Origin: Methylobacterium dankookense
GTDB lineage: Bacteria; Pseudomonadota; Alphaproteobacteria; Rhizobiales; Beijerinckiaceae
DNA length: 64,000 nucleotides
Direction of reading: 5' to 3'
Assembly (NCBI RefSeq): GCF_902141855.1
Contig: NZ_CABFVH010000025.1
Span: 1-64,000, forward strand
In this document: positions 44,677-53,451 of the stretch, one piece after another
How positions within the stretch are numbered: position 1 is the stretch's first letter
Layout of the letters: each line of letters begins with the position of its first letter
Program-made: the position numbers and the translations under genes
Notes under the pieces: model-generated
Databases searched by the model: none
What the model was told of the DNA's origin: nothing
The model's input: the letters and a program-made list of their open reading frames with translations, nothing else

Positions 44677-45381
44677 GTGAACGAGAGCGAGCCAGAACAG
44701 CGGGCGCGATCCGCGTCCCGCATGGCGGTCGGGCGCCGCTCCGGCCTCCCCGGCCCCCTCCTCCTCGTCACCGACCGGCTCGGTCATCTCCGGAACGACC
44801 AGGCCCTGCCGCTCGTCGAGACGGTGGCGGCCTTCCTCGATGCGGGCGGGTCCTGGGTCTGGTTCCGCGACCGCGACCTGCCGCCGGACGAGCGGCGGCG
44901 CCTCGGCGAGCGCGTCGCGGAGCGCGTCTTCGCGGAGGGCGGCACGCTCACGGTCGGCGGCGACATCGACCTCGCCGCGCAGCTCGGCGCGGATGGGGTG
45001 CATCTCGCCGGCAACCAGGCCGACCGGATCGGGCAGGCGCGCGAGCGGCTCGGCGATGGGGCGCTCATCGGCATCTCCGCCCACGGCGCCGCGGAGCTGG
45101 CCGCGACGGCAGCCCAGGGGGCCGATTACGCCACCCTCAGCCCGATCTTCGCGAGCGCGAGCAAGCCGGGCTACGGCCCTCCCCTCGGCCTGGAGGCGAT
45201 CCGAGCGGCTGCCGCGACGGGGCTGCCGGTGGTGGCGCTCGGCGGCATCGCGGCCGATACGGCCGGAGCCTGCCGCGCGGCGGGCGCCGCGGCCTGCGCC
45301 GTGATGGGCGCCCTGACGGCGGCCGCCGATCCCGCTGCCGAGACCCGGCTTCTGCTGACGGCCTGGCACGGGGCGCGATAG
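44677..45381 (+). CDS. thiE: Thiamine phosphate synthase (ThiE/TenI-type)
   Basis: This 234-residue TIM barrel joins the thiazole and pyrimidine phosphates to thiamine phosphate. It has LLLVTDR, LGADGVHLAGNQAD, GISAHGAAEL, YATLSPIFASASKPGYGPPLG (in two parts, YATLSPIFAS and SKPGYGPPLG) and VVALGGIAA. The TxT before the active-site lysine of classical ThiE is ASAS here, so a TenI-like role is possible. The start is a GTG at 44677 with GAGGGG upstream; an ATG at 44722 is the alternative. It completes the local thiazole branch; thiC and thiD are not in the window. Confidence 0.8.
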   Translation: MNESEPEQRARSASRMAVGRRSGLPGPLLLVTDRLGHLRNDQALPLVETVAAFLDAGGSWVWFRDRDLPPDERRRLGERVAERVFAEGGTLTVGGDIDLAAQLGADGVHLAGNQADRIGQARERLGDGALIGISAHGAAELAATAAQGADYATLSPIFASASKPGYGPPLGLEAIRAAAATGLPVVALGGIAADTAGACRAAGAAACAVMGALTAAADPAAETRLLLTAWHGAR

Positions 45382-46095
45382 CGCGGACGCCCGGCCCCGA
45401 TCCCGCCCCGCCGGGATGAGGTCTCCCACCCGCCGCATGAGGCCTCCATGCGCCTTCGGCTCCGCGCGCCTGGTGACGCCGGAGGCTTGGCCGGAGAGGG
45501 AGACGCGGGACGCCGCGGACCCCTGAACTGATTTGCGCAAACCCCGGCTCCCCGGCGTCCCGCGGATGAGAGAGGCGTCCGGCCCGGTCTCCCCCGATTT
45601 GAGCGTCGCGGTTTCTTGGATCCCCGCCTGCATCGACCCCGACCTCGGATGGCCTGGTATCGGGGTTGGTCCCGCGACGCGGTGCGTCCCCCATCCCAGC
45701 CTCGTCCTCGGCAGACGTAACGTGTCCTGCACCCGGCCTCGTATTGGGCCCGGCATCGGTTCCTCGACCTGCAGGCCGGACTGTCGGCGCTGTCCCGTGT
45801 TCGTCCGGGCTGGCGCCGAGAACGGCCCTGTGTCGCGCAGAGGCGCCCGGGGCACCGGCTGACCGGCCGGCGACGCGGGAACCGCCGCGCTGTCCTGGTC
45901 CTTGCCGGCGGTCATCCGGCTCGGGCTCCCTGCTCACGGCGCGGCGGGTTGCAGGACCCGTCGCGCCGCGGGACAGCGCGTGGGGAGCTGCGTACGTGTT
46001 TTGTTCTCGCACGTCAAGCTTATTGTCATAGACTGGGCCCGCTCTCCTCTCCGTTGCGGGGGGGCCCAGGGGTGGGGATGGGGCAGGAATGAGCC
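45382..46095. other. Long region without a recognisable gene
   Basis: About 710 bases between thiE and the Rieske gene. Open frames on both strands give only Pro/Arg/Gly-rich sequence with no family pattern. A 10-base inverted repeat (GCGGGACGCC at 45505 and its complement at 45554) is the only clear structure. It could hold a decayed gene or an RNA. Confidence 0.45.
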
Positions 46096-46500
46096 TCACG
46101 GTGCACCCGCCCCTCCGTCGGCATCCTCCATCTGCGATGGCGTGATCCAGAGCCCATCCTCCGCCACCTCCACCGGGACCACATGCAGGGGCCGGAACGA
46201 CCAGCCCGGCGAAACCGCGCCGGTGTCGAGGTCGAAGGAGGCGAGGTGCCGGGGGCAGAGCAACCGGCCGGCGGCGCAGCGGCCGAGGGCGAGGTCGGCG
46301 CCCTCGTGCGGGCAGGCCCGCTCCGCCGCGACGAGCCCGTTCCCGTGGCGGACGAGGACCAGATGGAGCCCGCCCGCGGCGACCGGCATCAGGTCGCGGT
46401 CGCCGAGGAGGTCGGGCGGCCCGAGGCGGATCCGGGCCGGCCGGGCCGCCTCAGCCGCCGAGATAGGCTTCCCGCACATGCGGATCGGCGATGAGGGCAT
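46096..46500 (-). CDS. Rieske [2Fe-2S] protein
   Basis: This is a 134-residue Rieske-domain protein. The two cluster motifs are present: CPH in RACPHEGADL and CPRH in LLCPRHLASFDL, giving the usual Cys-His plus Cys-His ligands. It resembles the small ferredoxin-like or nitrite-reductase-small-subunit-like Rieske proteins. The ATG at 46500 has GGAGGG eight bases upstream but overlaps livF by 50 bases; the ATG at 46479 is the alternative. It is the last gene of the eleven-gene catabolic operon and may serve as an electron carrier for its oxidative steps. Confidence 0.78.
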   Translation of the reverse strand: MPSSPIRMCGKPISAAEAARPARIRLGPPDLLGDRDLMPVAAGGLHLVLVRHGNGLVAAERACPHEGADLALGRCAAGRLLCPRHLASFDLDTGAVSPGWSFRPLHVVPVEVAEDGLWITPSQMEDADGGAGAP

Positions 46501-47155
46501 GGCCCGTACCCTCCAGCACGATCCGGCCGGTCTCGATCAGGTAGGCGTGGTCGCAGAGTTCCAGGGCCGCGAAGGCGTTCTGCTCGACGAGCAGCACGGT
46601 GGTGCCCGCGTCGCAGATCGCGCGGATCACCGCGAACATGCGCTCGACGATGTTCGGGGCGAGGCCGAGCGAGGGCTCGTCGAAGAGGACGAGCTTCGGG
46701 CGCGCCATCAGGGCCCGGCCGATCGCGAGCATCTGCTGCTCGCCGCCCGACAGGGTGCCGGCGGCCTGGTGGCGCCGCTCGGCGAGGCGCGGGAACTCGC
46801 CGTAGATGCGTTCCAGGTCGGCGGCGATGCCGGCCCGGTCGCGGCGCAGATAGGCGCCCATGGCGAGGTTCTCGGCGACGCTCATCTGTGGGAAGACGCG
46901 CCGCCCCTCCGGGCAATGGGCGATGCCGGCGGCGAGGATGCGGCGGGGCTCGGCGCCCGCGATGTCGCGGCCCTCGAACCGGATCGCGCCGGAGCGGGCG
47001 GGCACGAGGCCGGAGATCGCCCGGAGCGCCGTCGACTTGCCGGCGCCGTTCGCGCCGACGAGGGCGACGAGCTGGCCCTCGCGCACGTCGATGCTGAGGC
47101 CCTTGAGCGCGGTGACGTGGCCGTAGCCGCAGACGAGGTCGCGGATCTCAAGCAT
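46451..47155 (-). CDS. livF: Branched-chain-type ABC ATPase LivF
   Basis: This is a 234-residue ATPase of the HAAT (LivF) family with Walker A GANGAGKST, signature LSGGEQQMLAIGRAL and Walker B LVLFDEPSLGLAP. It pairs with LivG to power the importer. Its start overlaps livG by eight bases. The operon context suggests that the imported compound is the substrate of the molybdenum hydroxylase rather than an amino acid. Confidence 0.93.
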   Translation of the reverse strand: MLEIRDLVCGYGHVTALKGLSIDVREGQLVALVGANGAGKSTALRAISGLVPARSGAIRFEGRDIAGAEPRRILAAGIAHCPEGRRVFPQMSVAENLAMGAYLRRDRAGIAADLERIYGEFPRLAERRHQAAGTLSGGEQQMLAIGRALMARPKLVLFDEPSLGLAPNIVERMFAVIRAICDAGTTVLLVEQNAFAALELCDHAYLIETGRIVLEGTGHALIADPHVREAYLGG

Positions 47156-47963
47156 GGGCAGCCTCCTGAACCTCCGCGGCGGCCCGGCGCGCGGCGCTGC
47201 CCTGGCCGAGATAGGCCGCGATCACCGCCGGATCGCTGCGGATCCGCTCCGGCGGCCCCTCGGCGATCAGGCGGCCGTAATTGAGCACGACGATGCGGTC
47301 GGAGACCTCCATCACCATCGGCATGTCGTGCTCGACGAGCAGGATGGTGACGCCCCGCTCCCGGATCTGCCGGATCAGCCGCACGAAGACCCGCGTCTCC
47401 GAGGCGTTCATCCCCGAGACCGGCTCGTCGAGGAGGAGCATGGCGGGCTCGGTGGCGAGCGCCAGGGCGACCCCGACGAGGCGCTGCTCGCCATAGGCGA
47501 GCGAGCCGGCCTTCTCCTGCGCCCGCGCCGAGAGGCCGACCCAGTCGAGCAGCGCCTCGGCGCGCTCCCGCAGCCGCCGCTCGCTCGCCCCCGCCCGGCC
47601 GAGGAGCGCGTCGAGGATCGGCGCGCGGCTGAGGGCGGCGCCCTGGCGGTGCAGGCCGATCATCACGTTGTCGAACACCGTGTCGTCGGGGAAGACGCTG
47701 GTGCGCTGGAAGGTGCGGGCGAGGCCGAGCCGCGTGATCTCGTGCGGCTGGAGACCCTTGAGGCCGGTGCCGCGGAAGCGGACCTCGCCCTGGCTCGGCT
47801 TGAGGAAGCCCGTCATCACGTTGAAGGCGGTGGTCTTGCCCGCCCCGTTCGGGCCGATCAGGCTGACGATCTCGCCCTGCGCCACGTCGAAATGCAGGTC
47901 GGCGATGGCGACGAGGCCGCCGAAGCGCACGCCGACATGCTCGACCGAGAGGATCGCGCTCAT
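47148..47963 (-). CDS. livG: Branched-chain-type ABC ATPase LivG
   Basis: This is a 271-residue ATPase of the LivG family: Walker A GPNGAGKTT, RTFQRTSVF (Q-loop region), signature LAYGEQRLVGVALAL and Walker B MLLLDEPVSGMN. LivG carries the longer insert between Walker A and signature, as here. It overlaps livM by four bases and livF by eight. Confidence 0.93.
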   Translation of the reverse strand: MSAILSVEHVGVRFGGLVAIADLHFDVAQGEIVSLIGPNGAGKTTAFNVMTGFLKPSQGEVRFRGTGLKGLQPHEITRLGLARTFQRTSVFPDDTVFDNVMIGLHRQGAALSRAPILDALLGRAGASERRLRERAEALLDWVGLSARAQEKAGSLAYGEQRLVGVALALATEPAMLLLDEPVSGMNASETRVFVRLIRQIRERGVTILLVEHDMPMVMEVSDRIVVLNYGRLIAEGPPERIRSDPAVIAAYLGQGSAARRAAAEVQEAAHA

Positions 47964-48997
47964 CGCTGCACCATGGGGCTGGCTTCGAGGACGGGGACGG
48001 CGCGGACCGGCCGGCGCCGGGCGAGCAGCGCGGAGACACCCGGCACGATGCCGCGGGGCATCACGAACAGGATCAGGATCAGCACGACCCCGTAGACGAT
48101 CCACTGCGCCTCCGGGGCCATGACCGGTCGCAGGGCGACGGGCAGCAGCCCGAAGATCAGGCCGCCGACGACGGGGCCCATCAGCGTGCCCTTGCCGCCC
48201 GCCACCACCATGATGACCATGCTGACGGTGGTGGTGAAGGCGAACACGTCGGGATCGATGATGCGCAGGTAATGCGCGTAGAGGCTGCCCGCCGCCCCCG
48301 CCATCGCCGCCGAGATCACCGCCGCGACGGTGAGGGTGCGGGTGGCGTTGATGCCGACCGAGAGCGCGAGCGACTCGTTCTCCTTGAGGCCCCGCATGGC
48401 CCGGCCGAAGCGCGAGCCGACGAGGCGGGCGATCACGAGGTAGCAGAGCGTGCCGATCGCGAGGACGAGGTAGTAGTTCTGCAGCTTGGTCTTCAGCGTC
48501 CAGGCGCCGAGGCCGGGCAGCCCCAAGGTGAGCGCCGGGATGTTGGTGAGCGCCAGCGGCCCCTGCGTCAGCTCCACCCAGTTGAGGGCGACGAGCCGCA
48601 CGACCTCGGCGAAGGAGATCGTCACGATCACGAAATAGGCGCCGCGCACCCGGAAGGAGAGGCGCCCGATCAGGTAGCCGCAGGCGCCCGCGACGAGGGT
48701 CGCGAGCAGGAGCCCGAGAGCCGCCGGCCAGGGCTCGTGCACCACGCGCAGGCCGAAGCCGATCTCCACCTCGAAGCCGAGGCTCGTGAGCGCGCTGACA
48801 TAGGCGCCGATGCCGAAGAAGGCGATGTGGCCGAGGCTGAGCTGCCCGGTGAAGCCGAGGAGCAGGTTCAGGCTCATCGCGCCGATCGTCACGATGCCCG
48901 TCACGATCAGCGCGTTGAGGAGGTAGGGGTTCGCGCCGAGCGCCAACGGCAGGGCGACGAGGGCGGCGAGCAGCGCCAGGGGGAGGAGCCGGCTCAT
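47960..48997 (-). CDS. livM: Branched-chain-type ABC permease LivM
   Basis: This is a 345-residue permease with about ten transmembrane segments. The family motifs NLLLGFTGQLSLGHIAFFGIGAY (in parts) and RAMRGLKENESLALSVGIN, the EAA-like loop, are visible. It is the second permease of the heterodimer, with LivH, and overlaps neighbours by four bases on both sides. Its C terminus has a short Arg-rich tail. Confidence 0.92.
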   Translation of the reverse strand: MSRLLPLALLAALVALPLALGANPYLLNALIVTGIVTIGAMSLNLLLGFTGQLSLGHIAFFGIGAYVSALTSLGFEVEIGFGLRVVHEPWPAALGLLLATLVAGACGYLIGRLSFRVRGAYFVIVTISFAEVVRLVALNWVELTQGPLALTNIPALTLGLPGLGAWTLKTKLQNYYLVLAIGTLCYLVIARLVGSRFGRAMRGLKENESLALSVGINATRTLTVAAVISAAMAGAAGSLYAHYLRIIDPDVFAFTTTVSMVIMVVAGGKGTLMGPVVGGLIFGLLPVALRPVMAPEAQWIVYGVVLILILFVMPRGIVPGVSALLARRRPVRAVPVLEASPMVQR

Positions 48998-49866
48998 CCG
49001 ATGCGCTCCGCCTTCGCGAACAGGCCGGTCGGCTTGTAGAGCAGCACGGCGATGATGATCAGGAAGCCCATCGCGTCGCGGTAGCCGGAGGAGACGTAGC
49101 CGGCCCCGAGCTCCTCGGCGAGGGCCAGGATGAAGCCGCCGATCGCCGCCCCGGTGACGTTGCCGAGCCCGCCGAGGATGACGATGGCGAAGGCCTTGAG
49201 TTCGGCGAGCCCGCCCATCTGCGGGAACACCACGTAGACCGGCCCGAGCAGCGCGCCGGCCGCGGCGGCGAGCGAGGAGCCGAGCGCGAAGGTCGCGGTG
49301 TAGATGAGCCGCACGTTGACGCCCATCAGCGCCGCCGTATCCGAATCCTGGAAGGCGGCACGCATGGCGAGCCCGAGCTTCGTCCGGTTGATCAGCGCGT
49401 AGGTCAGCCCGATCAGGCCGAGCGCAGCGCCGAGCACGAACAGGCGCAGCCAGGAGACCGAGACCGGGCCGACCTGCAGCGGCGCCTCGGGGAAGGGCGA
49501 GGGAATCGCCTTGGCGACGCCGCCGAAGATCCAGAGCGTGCCCGATTGCAGGGCGATGCCGGCGCCGATCATCACCAGCATGGTGGTGTCGATGTCCGAG
49601 CCCCGGAACGGCCGCAGCAGCAGCACCTCGATCGCCGCCCCGAAGACGAGGCCGCCAAGGATCGCCACCGGCAGCGCCAGGAAGAAGTTCAGCCCGAGCG
49701 CGGCGACGGCGAGATACATGAGATAGGCGCCCACCGTGTAGAGCGCGCCGTGGGTGAAGTTCACCACGTTCATGATCCCGAAGATCAGGGTCAGCCCGAT
49801 CCCGAGGAGCGCGTAGGTGCCGCCCAGGATGAGCGTGTTCACGAGGTGCTGGATCAACTGGTCCAT
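48994..49866 (-). CDS. livH: Branched-chain-type ABC permease LivH
   Basis: This is a 290-residue permease of the LivH family with about eight transmembrane segments: LGGTYALLGIGLTLIFG near the start, RAAFQDSDTAALMGVNV (EAA-like loop) and VILGGLGNVTGAAIGG. It begins 313 bases after the binding-protein gene, the gap being filled by a dispersed repeat, and overlaps livM. Confidence 0.93.
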   Translation of the reverse strand: MDQLIQHLVNTLILGGTYALLGIGLTLIFGIMNVVNFTHGALYTVGAYLMYLAVAALGLNFFLALPVAILGGLVFGAAIEVLLLRPFRGSDIDTTMLVMIGAGIALQSGTLWIFGGVAKAIPSPFPEAPLQVGPVSVSWLRLFVLGAALGLIGLTYALINRTKLGLAMRAAFQDSDTAALMGVNVRLIYTATFALGSSLAAAAGALLGPVYVVFPQMGGLAELKAFAIVILGGLGNVTGAAIGGFILALAEELGAGYVSSGYRDAMGFLIIIAVLLYKPTGLFAKAERIG

Positions 49867-49977
49867 GGGCGGCCCCGGGTTTCATGGATCGGCGTGGTGG
49901 GATTGCGTGGGCTTTTCCCTCGCCCCTCTGCGGGAGGTGTGCTGCGCGCAGGGCTCGCACGGGATCCGCGACGCGCC

Positions 49978-50114
49978 CCCTCTCCCGTGCGGGAGAGGGA
50001 TGGGGTGAGGGATGAGAAGTGTCTGGATTGGTCGCGGCGGCGAGGCGGCTCCCTTCGAGCCCCTTCCGGCGCGTTCTCGACCCTCACCCTGTCCCTCTCC
50101 CGAACGGGAGAGGG
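49978..50114. repeat. Dispersed repeat: paired 22-base palindromes (second copy)
   Basis: The palindrome at 49978-49999 (TG-centred) and that at 50093-50114 (AA-centred) are the same family as at 17633-17882, with the same flanks GATGGGGTGAGGGATGAGAA and TTCTCGACCCTCACCC. The element sits inside the catabolic operon, between the binding protein and livH, in a 313-base gap without a gene. Confidence 0.8.
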
Positions 50115-50179
50115 GACCCGCGCCTCATCCGGCACTGGCGCACCCAACGGCGCAGAGTGGAGAGGGCGGTCGCTTGGCC

Positions 50180-51328
50180 TCACAGCGTCGGCACGACGAC
50201 GCGGCCGTCCTTGATCTCGATGAGGTAGACGTCGGGCTTGCTCTGGCCGCTCTCCTTGCCGGCGGGGCCGGACTTGGCGAAGCGGATCGGACCGTTGAGC
50301 CCGGTGAAGTCCACCGACCAGAGGGCCTTGGTGATGGCGGCGGACTCGGCCTTGCCGGCCTTCTCGATGGCTTGCGCGATCGTCCGGATGCCGTCGTAGC
50401 CGCGGAAGCTCTCGGTGACGCCGGCGAACTCGAAGCCGCGCTTCTTCCACTCGCCGATGAAGTAGGCGGTCGCCGTCGGGTTCGGCGTCTTCTCGGGGAT
50501 CCAGGGCAGGAAGGTGGTGAGGTGCAGCGTGCCGTCGGCGGCCGAGCCCGCCTGGGCGATGATCTGGTCGGGGTTCTGCGATCCGCCGGTGGTGATGACG
50601 CGCTTCTTCATGCCGAGGGCGGCCATCTGCTTGAACAGCAGCACGAGCTGGTCGACGGCGCTCGTGATCATGATCGTGTCGCTGTCGGAGGCCTTCAGCT
50701 TGGCGAGCTGGGCGCTCATGTCCTGCGCGCCCTGGTCCATGGTCTCGACCATGCCGACCTGGACGCCCTTGTCCTTCAGCATCTTGCCGAAATCGGCCGC
50801 GGCGCCGCGGCCGAAATCGTTGTTCAGCACCAGGAAGTCGACCTTCTTCAGCCCAAGCTTGGCCACCATCGGCGCGAAGGTCTCGGCTTCCAGCGCCGAG
50901 GGCGGCGAGATGCGGAAGACGAACGGGTTGCCCGAGGTGGTGATCTTGCCCGACGAGGAGGTCTCGACCAGCATCGGCACCTCGTAATCGGCGAGCTTGG
51001 GCATCACTGCGAGCGTCAGGCTGGAGCCCCAGGCGCCCATCATCACCGGGGTCTTGTCGCTGGTGATCAGCTTCTCGGCGACCGCGGCGGCCTCGGTGGG
51101 ATTGCTCTTGTTGTCCTCGATCACGAGCTCGATCTTGCGGCCGAGGACGCCGCCCTTGGCGTTGATCTCGTCGGCCGCGATTCTGGCGCCGTTCACGACA
51201 TAGGTGCCCGACGCGGCGAAGGGCCCGGTCAGGGGCTCGTTGACGCCGATGCGGATGGCATCCGCCCGCGCGCCCGTGACTGTCAGCGCCAGCAGGATCG
51301 CGGTGGTGAGGGTGAACCGGGCGGGCAT
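50180..51328 (-). CDS. LivK-type periplasmic substrate-binding protein
   Basis: This is a 382-residue type I periplasmic binding protein with a signal peptide (MPARFTLTTAILLALTVTGARA) and the opening IRIGVNEPLTGPFAASGTYV. Two lobes follow, with IVLNNDFGRG-like VDFLVLNNDFGRGAA at mid-protein and GYDGIRTIAQAIEKAG near the end. It supplies the LivHMGF permease. The first gene upstream is the iron-sulfur/CoxG fusion (45-base gap), linking uptake and oxidation in one transcript. Confidence 0.92.
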   Translation of the reverse strand: MPARFTLTTAILLALTVTGARADAIRIGVNEPLTGPFAASGTYVVNGARIAADEINAKGGVLGRKIELVIEDNKSNPTEAAAVAEKLITSDKTPVMMGAWGSSLTLAVMPKLADYEVPMLVETSSSGKITTSGNPFVFRISPPSALEAETFAPMVAKLGLKKVDFLVLNNDFGRGAAADFGKMLKDKGVQVGMVETMDQGAQDMSAQLAKLKASDSDTIMITSAVDQLVLLFKQMAALGMKKRVITTGGSQNPDQIIAQAGSAADGTLHLTTFLPWIPEKTPNPTATAYFIGEWKKRGFEFAGVTESFRGYDGIRTIAQAIEKAGKAESAAITKALWSVDFTGLNGPIRFAKSGPAGKESGQSKPDVYLIEIKDGRVVVPTL

Positions 51329-51373
51329 TCTCGGGTCTCCGTGGGGTTAAGGCGAACGGGGCGGGGTGACGGG

Positions 51374-52588
51374 TCAGGCGCGGCCGAGCCAGGCCGCGAT
51401 GCGGGCGCGGACCAGGGCGAAGGCCAGGCGAAGGGGGTTGAGGCCGGTGGGGGCCGGCGCCGCGGCGCCCGAGAGGCGGGCGTCGAGGTTGCGCGCGAAG
51501 TCCGCCGCGATGCGGCCGGCGAGGTCGCGCACGAGGCCCGGACGGCCGAACTGGGCGAGCGGCCCGGTGAGCGTGTAGCCCACGTCGAGTTCGACCCGCG
51601 CCGTGCCGGGGGCCGCGCCGGGGCCGACCCGGTAGCGGATCTCGCCCTCGGTGGCCGAGCGCCCGCCCGCATCGCTGCCGGCGCCGTGGACGCGGCCGCT
51701 CAGGCTGGCCTCGTCGCGGGCGATGCGGGCGCGCCCGCGGAAGGTTGCCGCGATCGGCCCGATCCGCACCTGGAGACCGCCCTCCACCGTATCGGGCGCG
51801 GGCCGCCCGGCGAGCACGGCGCCGGGCAGGCAGGCGGCCACCGCCTCGATATCGGCGAAGCGCGCGAAGACCGCCTCGGGCGGATGGGCGAGCTCGATCC
51901 CTTGCGTGAAGCGGTGGGCCGGCGCGAAGGTCCCGTCGAGATCCGCCGACGCCACCGGCACGGCCGGGACCGGCCGGGACATCGGGGCCGCGGCGACGGC
52001 TTCCGCGATCGTCTCGCCGATCCCTTGGCCGATTCCGGCGCCGACCGGCCCGAGGGCCCGCCCCTCCCCCGTCTGGGCCGCGATGCCGCGGGCGCGGCGG
52101 TCCGCAATCACGCGCGTCACCGCCCGCACGATGCCGGCATAGCCGGTGCAGCGGCAGAGATTGCCGGAGAGGCCGACGCGGATCCGGCGCTCGTCTGCCT
52201 CGGGCAGGCGCAGCACGAGATCGCGCGCGGCCACCAGCATGCCCGGCGTACAGTAGCCGCATTGCAGGGCGTGCTCGCGGTTGAAGGCCGCGCGCAGCTC
52301 CGCGGCGACCTCGTCGTGATCGAGCCCCTCGACCGTGGTGACGGCGGCGCCGGCACAGGCGCCCGCGAAGGTGAGGCAGGCCCGGGCCGGCTCGCCGTCG
52401 AGGAGGATCGTGCAGGCGCCGCAGACGCCGTGCTCGCAGCCGAGATGGGTGCCGGTGAGGTTCAGACCCTCGCGCAGCACGTCGCCGAGATGGCTGCGCG
52501 GCTCGGCCTCGACCCGCAGGGGGCGGCCGTTCACCGTCAGCGCGAGGGCCATGCGGCCGGCCTCGGGGTCCGCCAGTGCGGCGCTCAT
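51374..52588 (-). CDS. Molybdenum hydroxylase [2Fe-2S] subunit fused to CoxG-like domain
   Basis: Residues 1-165 of this 404-residue protein are the two-cluster iron-sulfur subunit of a xanthine-oxidase-family enzyme: plant-type cluster ligands Cys51, 56, 59, 71 and the second set Cys110, 113, 145, 147 are all present. After an Ala-rich linker, about residues 220-365 form a CoxG/SRPBCC domain (PPEAVFARFADIEAVAACLPG), followed by an amphipathic helix. CoxG recruits CO dehydrogenase to the membrane in other systems, so the fusion may tether this enzyme. The start overlaps the FAD subunit by four bases. Confidence 0.88.
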   Translation of the reverse strand: MSAALADPEAGRMALALTVNGRPLRVEAEPRSHLGDVLREGLNLTGTHLGCEHGVCGACTILLDGEPARACLTFAGACAGAAVTTVEGLDHDEVAAELRAAFNREHALQCGYCTPGMLVAARDLVLRLPEADERRIRVGLSGNLCRCTGYAGIVRAVTRVIADRRARGIAAQTGEGRALGPVGAGIGQGIGETIAEAVAAAPMSRPVPAVPVASADLDGTFAPAHRFTQGIELAHPPEAVFARFADIEAVAACLPGAVLAGRPAPDTVEGGLQVRIGPIAATFRGRARIARDEASLSGRVHGAGSDAGGRSATEGEIRYRVGPGAAPGTARVELDVGYTLTGPLAQFGRPGLVRDLAGRIAADFARNLDARLSGAAAPAPTGLNPLRLAFALVRARIAAWLGRA

Positions 52589-53451
52589 GCGGCCTCCGGA
52601 AGCGGCAGGGGATTCGGCCGGGCCGCCTGCGCCACGGCGCGGGCGAGCACGGTGACGTGGACGTGGCGCTCGACGGCGTCGGCCATGCCGGCAGCACGCA
52701 GTGCGGCATCCGCGGCGGCGGGGTCGAAGCGCTCGGCGAAGTCGGCGCCGATCCGGCCGCCGAAGAGCGGGCGGGCATCGGCGAGGAGCACGGGCGGCCC
52801 CTCGACGGCGCCGATCACCGCGCGGCCCCGGCCAGCCCCGGGCTCGATGCGCACGGCGCCGATGGCGTGGGCGAACTCGCCGATCTTGGCGCAGTGCTTG
52901 ACGTAGCCCCAGGCGGTCCCGTCGGGCAAAGCCGGTATCCGGACGGCGAGCAGGATCTCGCCGGGCTCCAGCGCGACCTCCAGCGCCCCGGTGACGAAGC
53001 GCTCGAGCGGCAGGGTGCGCCGGCCGTTCCGGCCCGCGATCTCGACGGCGGCGCCGAGCGCGGTGAGCGCGTTCACCCAGTCGGCGGCCGGATCGGCATG
53101 GACGAGGCTGCCGCCGATGGTGCCGCGGTTGCGCACCGGCCGGTAGGCGATGGCCGAGGCCACCCGCTGGAGGGCGCCGCCGGTGAGATCGGGCACGCGC
53201 CCGTCCTCGATGTCGGCATGGGTCACGCAGGCGCCGAGCACCAGGGTCTCGCCCTCGACGCGGGCCTGACGCAGCTCCGGGATGCCGGTGATGTCGAGGA
53301 CGAGGTCCGGCTCGACGAGGCGCAGGTTGAGCATCGGGCCGAGGGACTGGCCGCCGGCGATCAGCTTCACGCTGCCGGGCGCTGTGGCGACGCGTTCGAG
53401 CAGGGCCGCGAGGTTCGCCGGGCGCTCCCAGGCGAAGGGGGCGGGCTTCAT
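52585..53451 (-). CDS. Molybdenum hydroxylase FAD subunit (CoxM-like)
   Basis: This is the 288-residue middle subunit of a xanthine-oxidase-family enzyme, passing electrons from the iron-sulfur clusters to FAD. It has the FAD motifs AGGQSLGPMLNLR and TIGGSLVHADPAAD, and the C-terminal CO_deh_flav region with GYVKHCAKIGEFAHAIG. It overlaps both the large subunit and the fusion subunit by four bases, as expected for a complex made in fixed ratio. Confidence 0.92.
   Translation of the reverse strand: MKPAPFAWERPANLAALLERVATAPGSVKLIAGGQSLGPMLNLRLVEPDLVLDITGIPELRQARVEGETLVLGACVTHADIEDGRVPDLTGGALQRVASAIAYRPVRNRGTIGGSLVHADPAADWVNALTALGAAVEIAGRNGRRTLPLERFVTGALEVALEPGEILLAVRIPALPDGTAWGYVKHCAKIGEFAHAIGAVRIEPGAGRGRAVIGAVEGPPVLLADARPLFGGRIGADFAERFDPAAADAALRAAGMADAVERHVHVTVLARAVAQAARPNPLPLPEAA

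Noticed and set aside
43288..45915. An 875-codon open frame antisense to thiS, thiG and thiE
   Set aside because: It runs across three good thiamine genes and their gaps; the product is Arg/Gly/Pro-rich with no domain.
45137..46099. A 320-codon minus-strand frame across the thiE-Rieske gap
   Set aside because: It extends into thiE antisense, has no ribosome site of note and only Pro/Arg/Gly-rich sequence.
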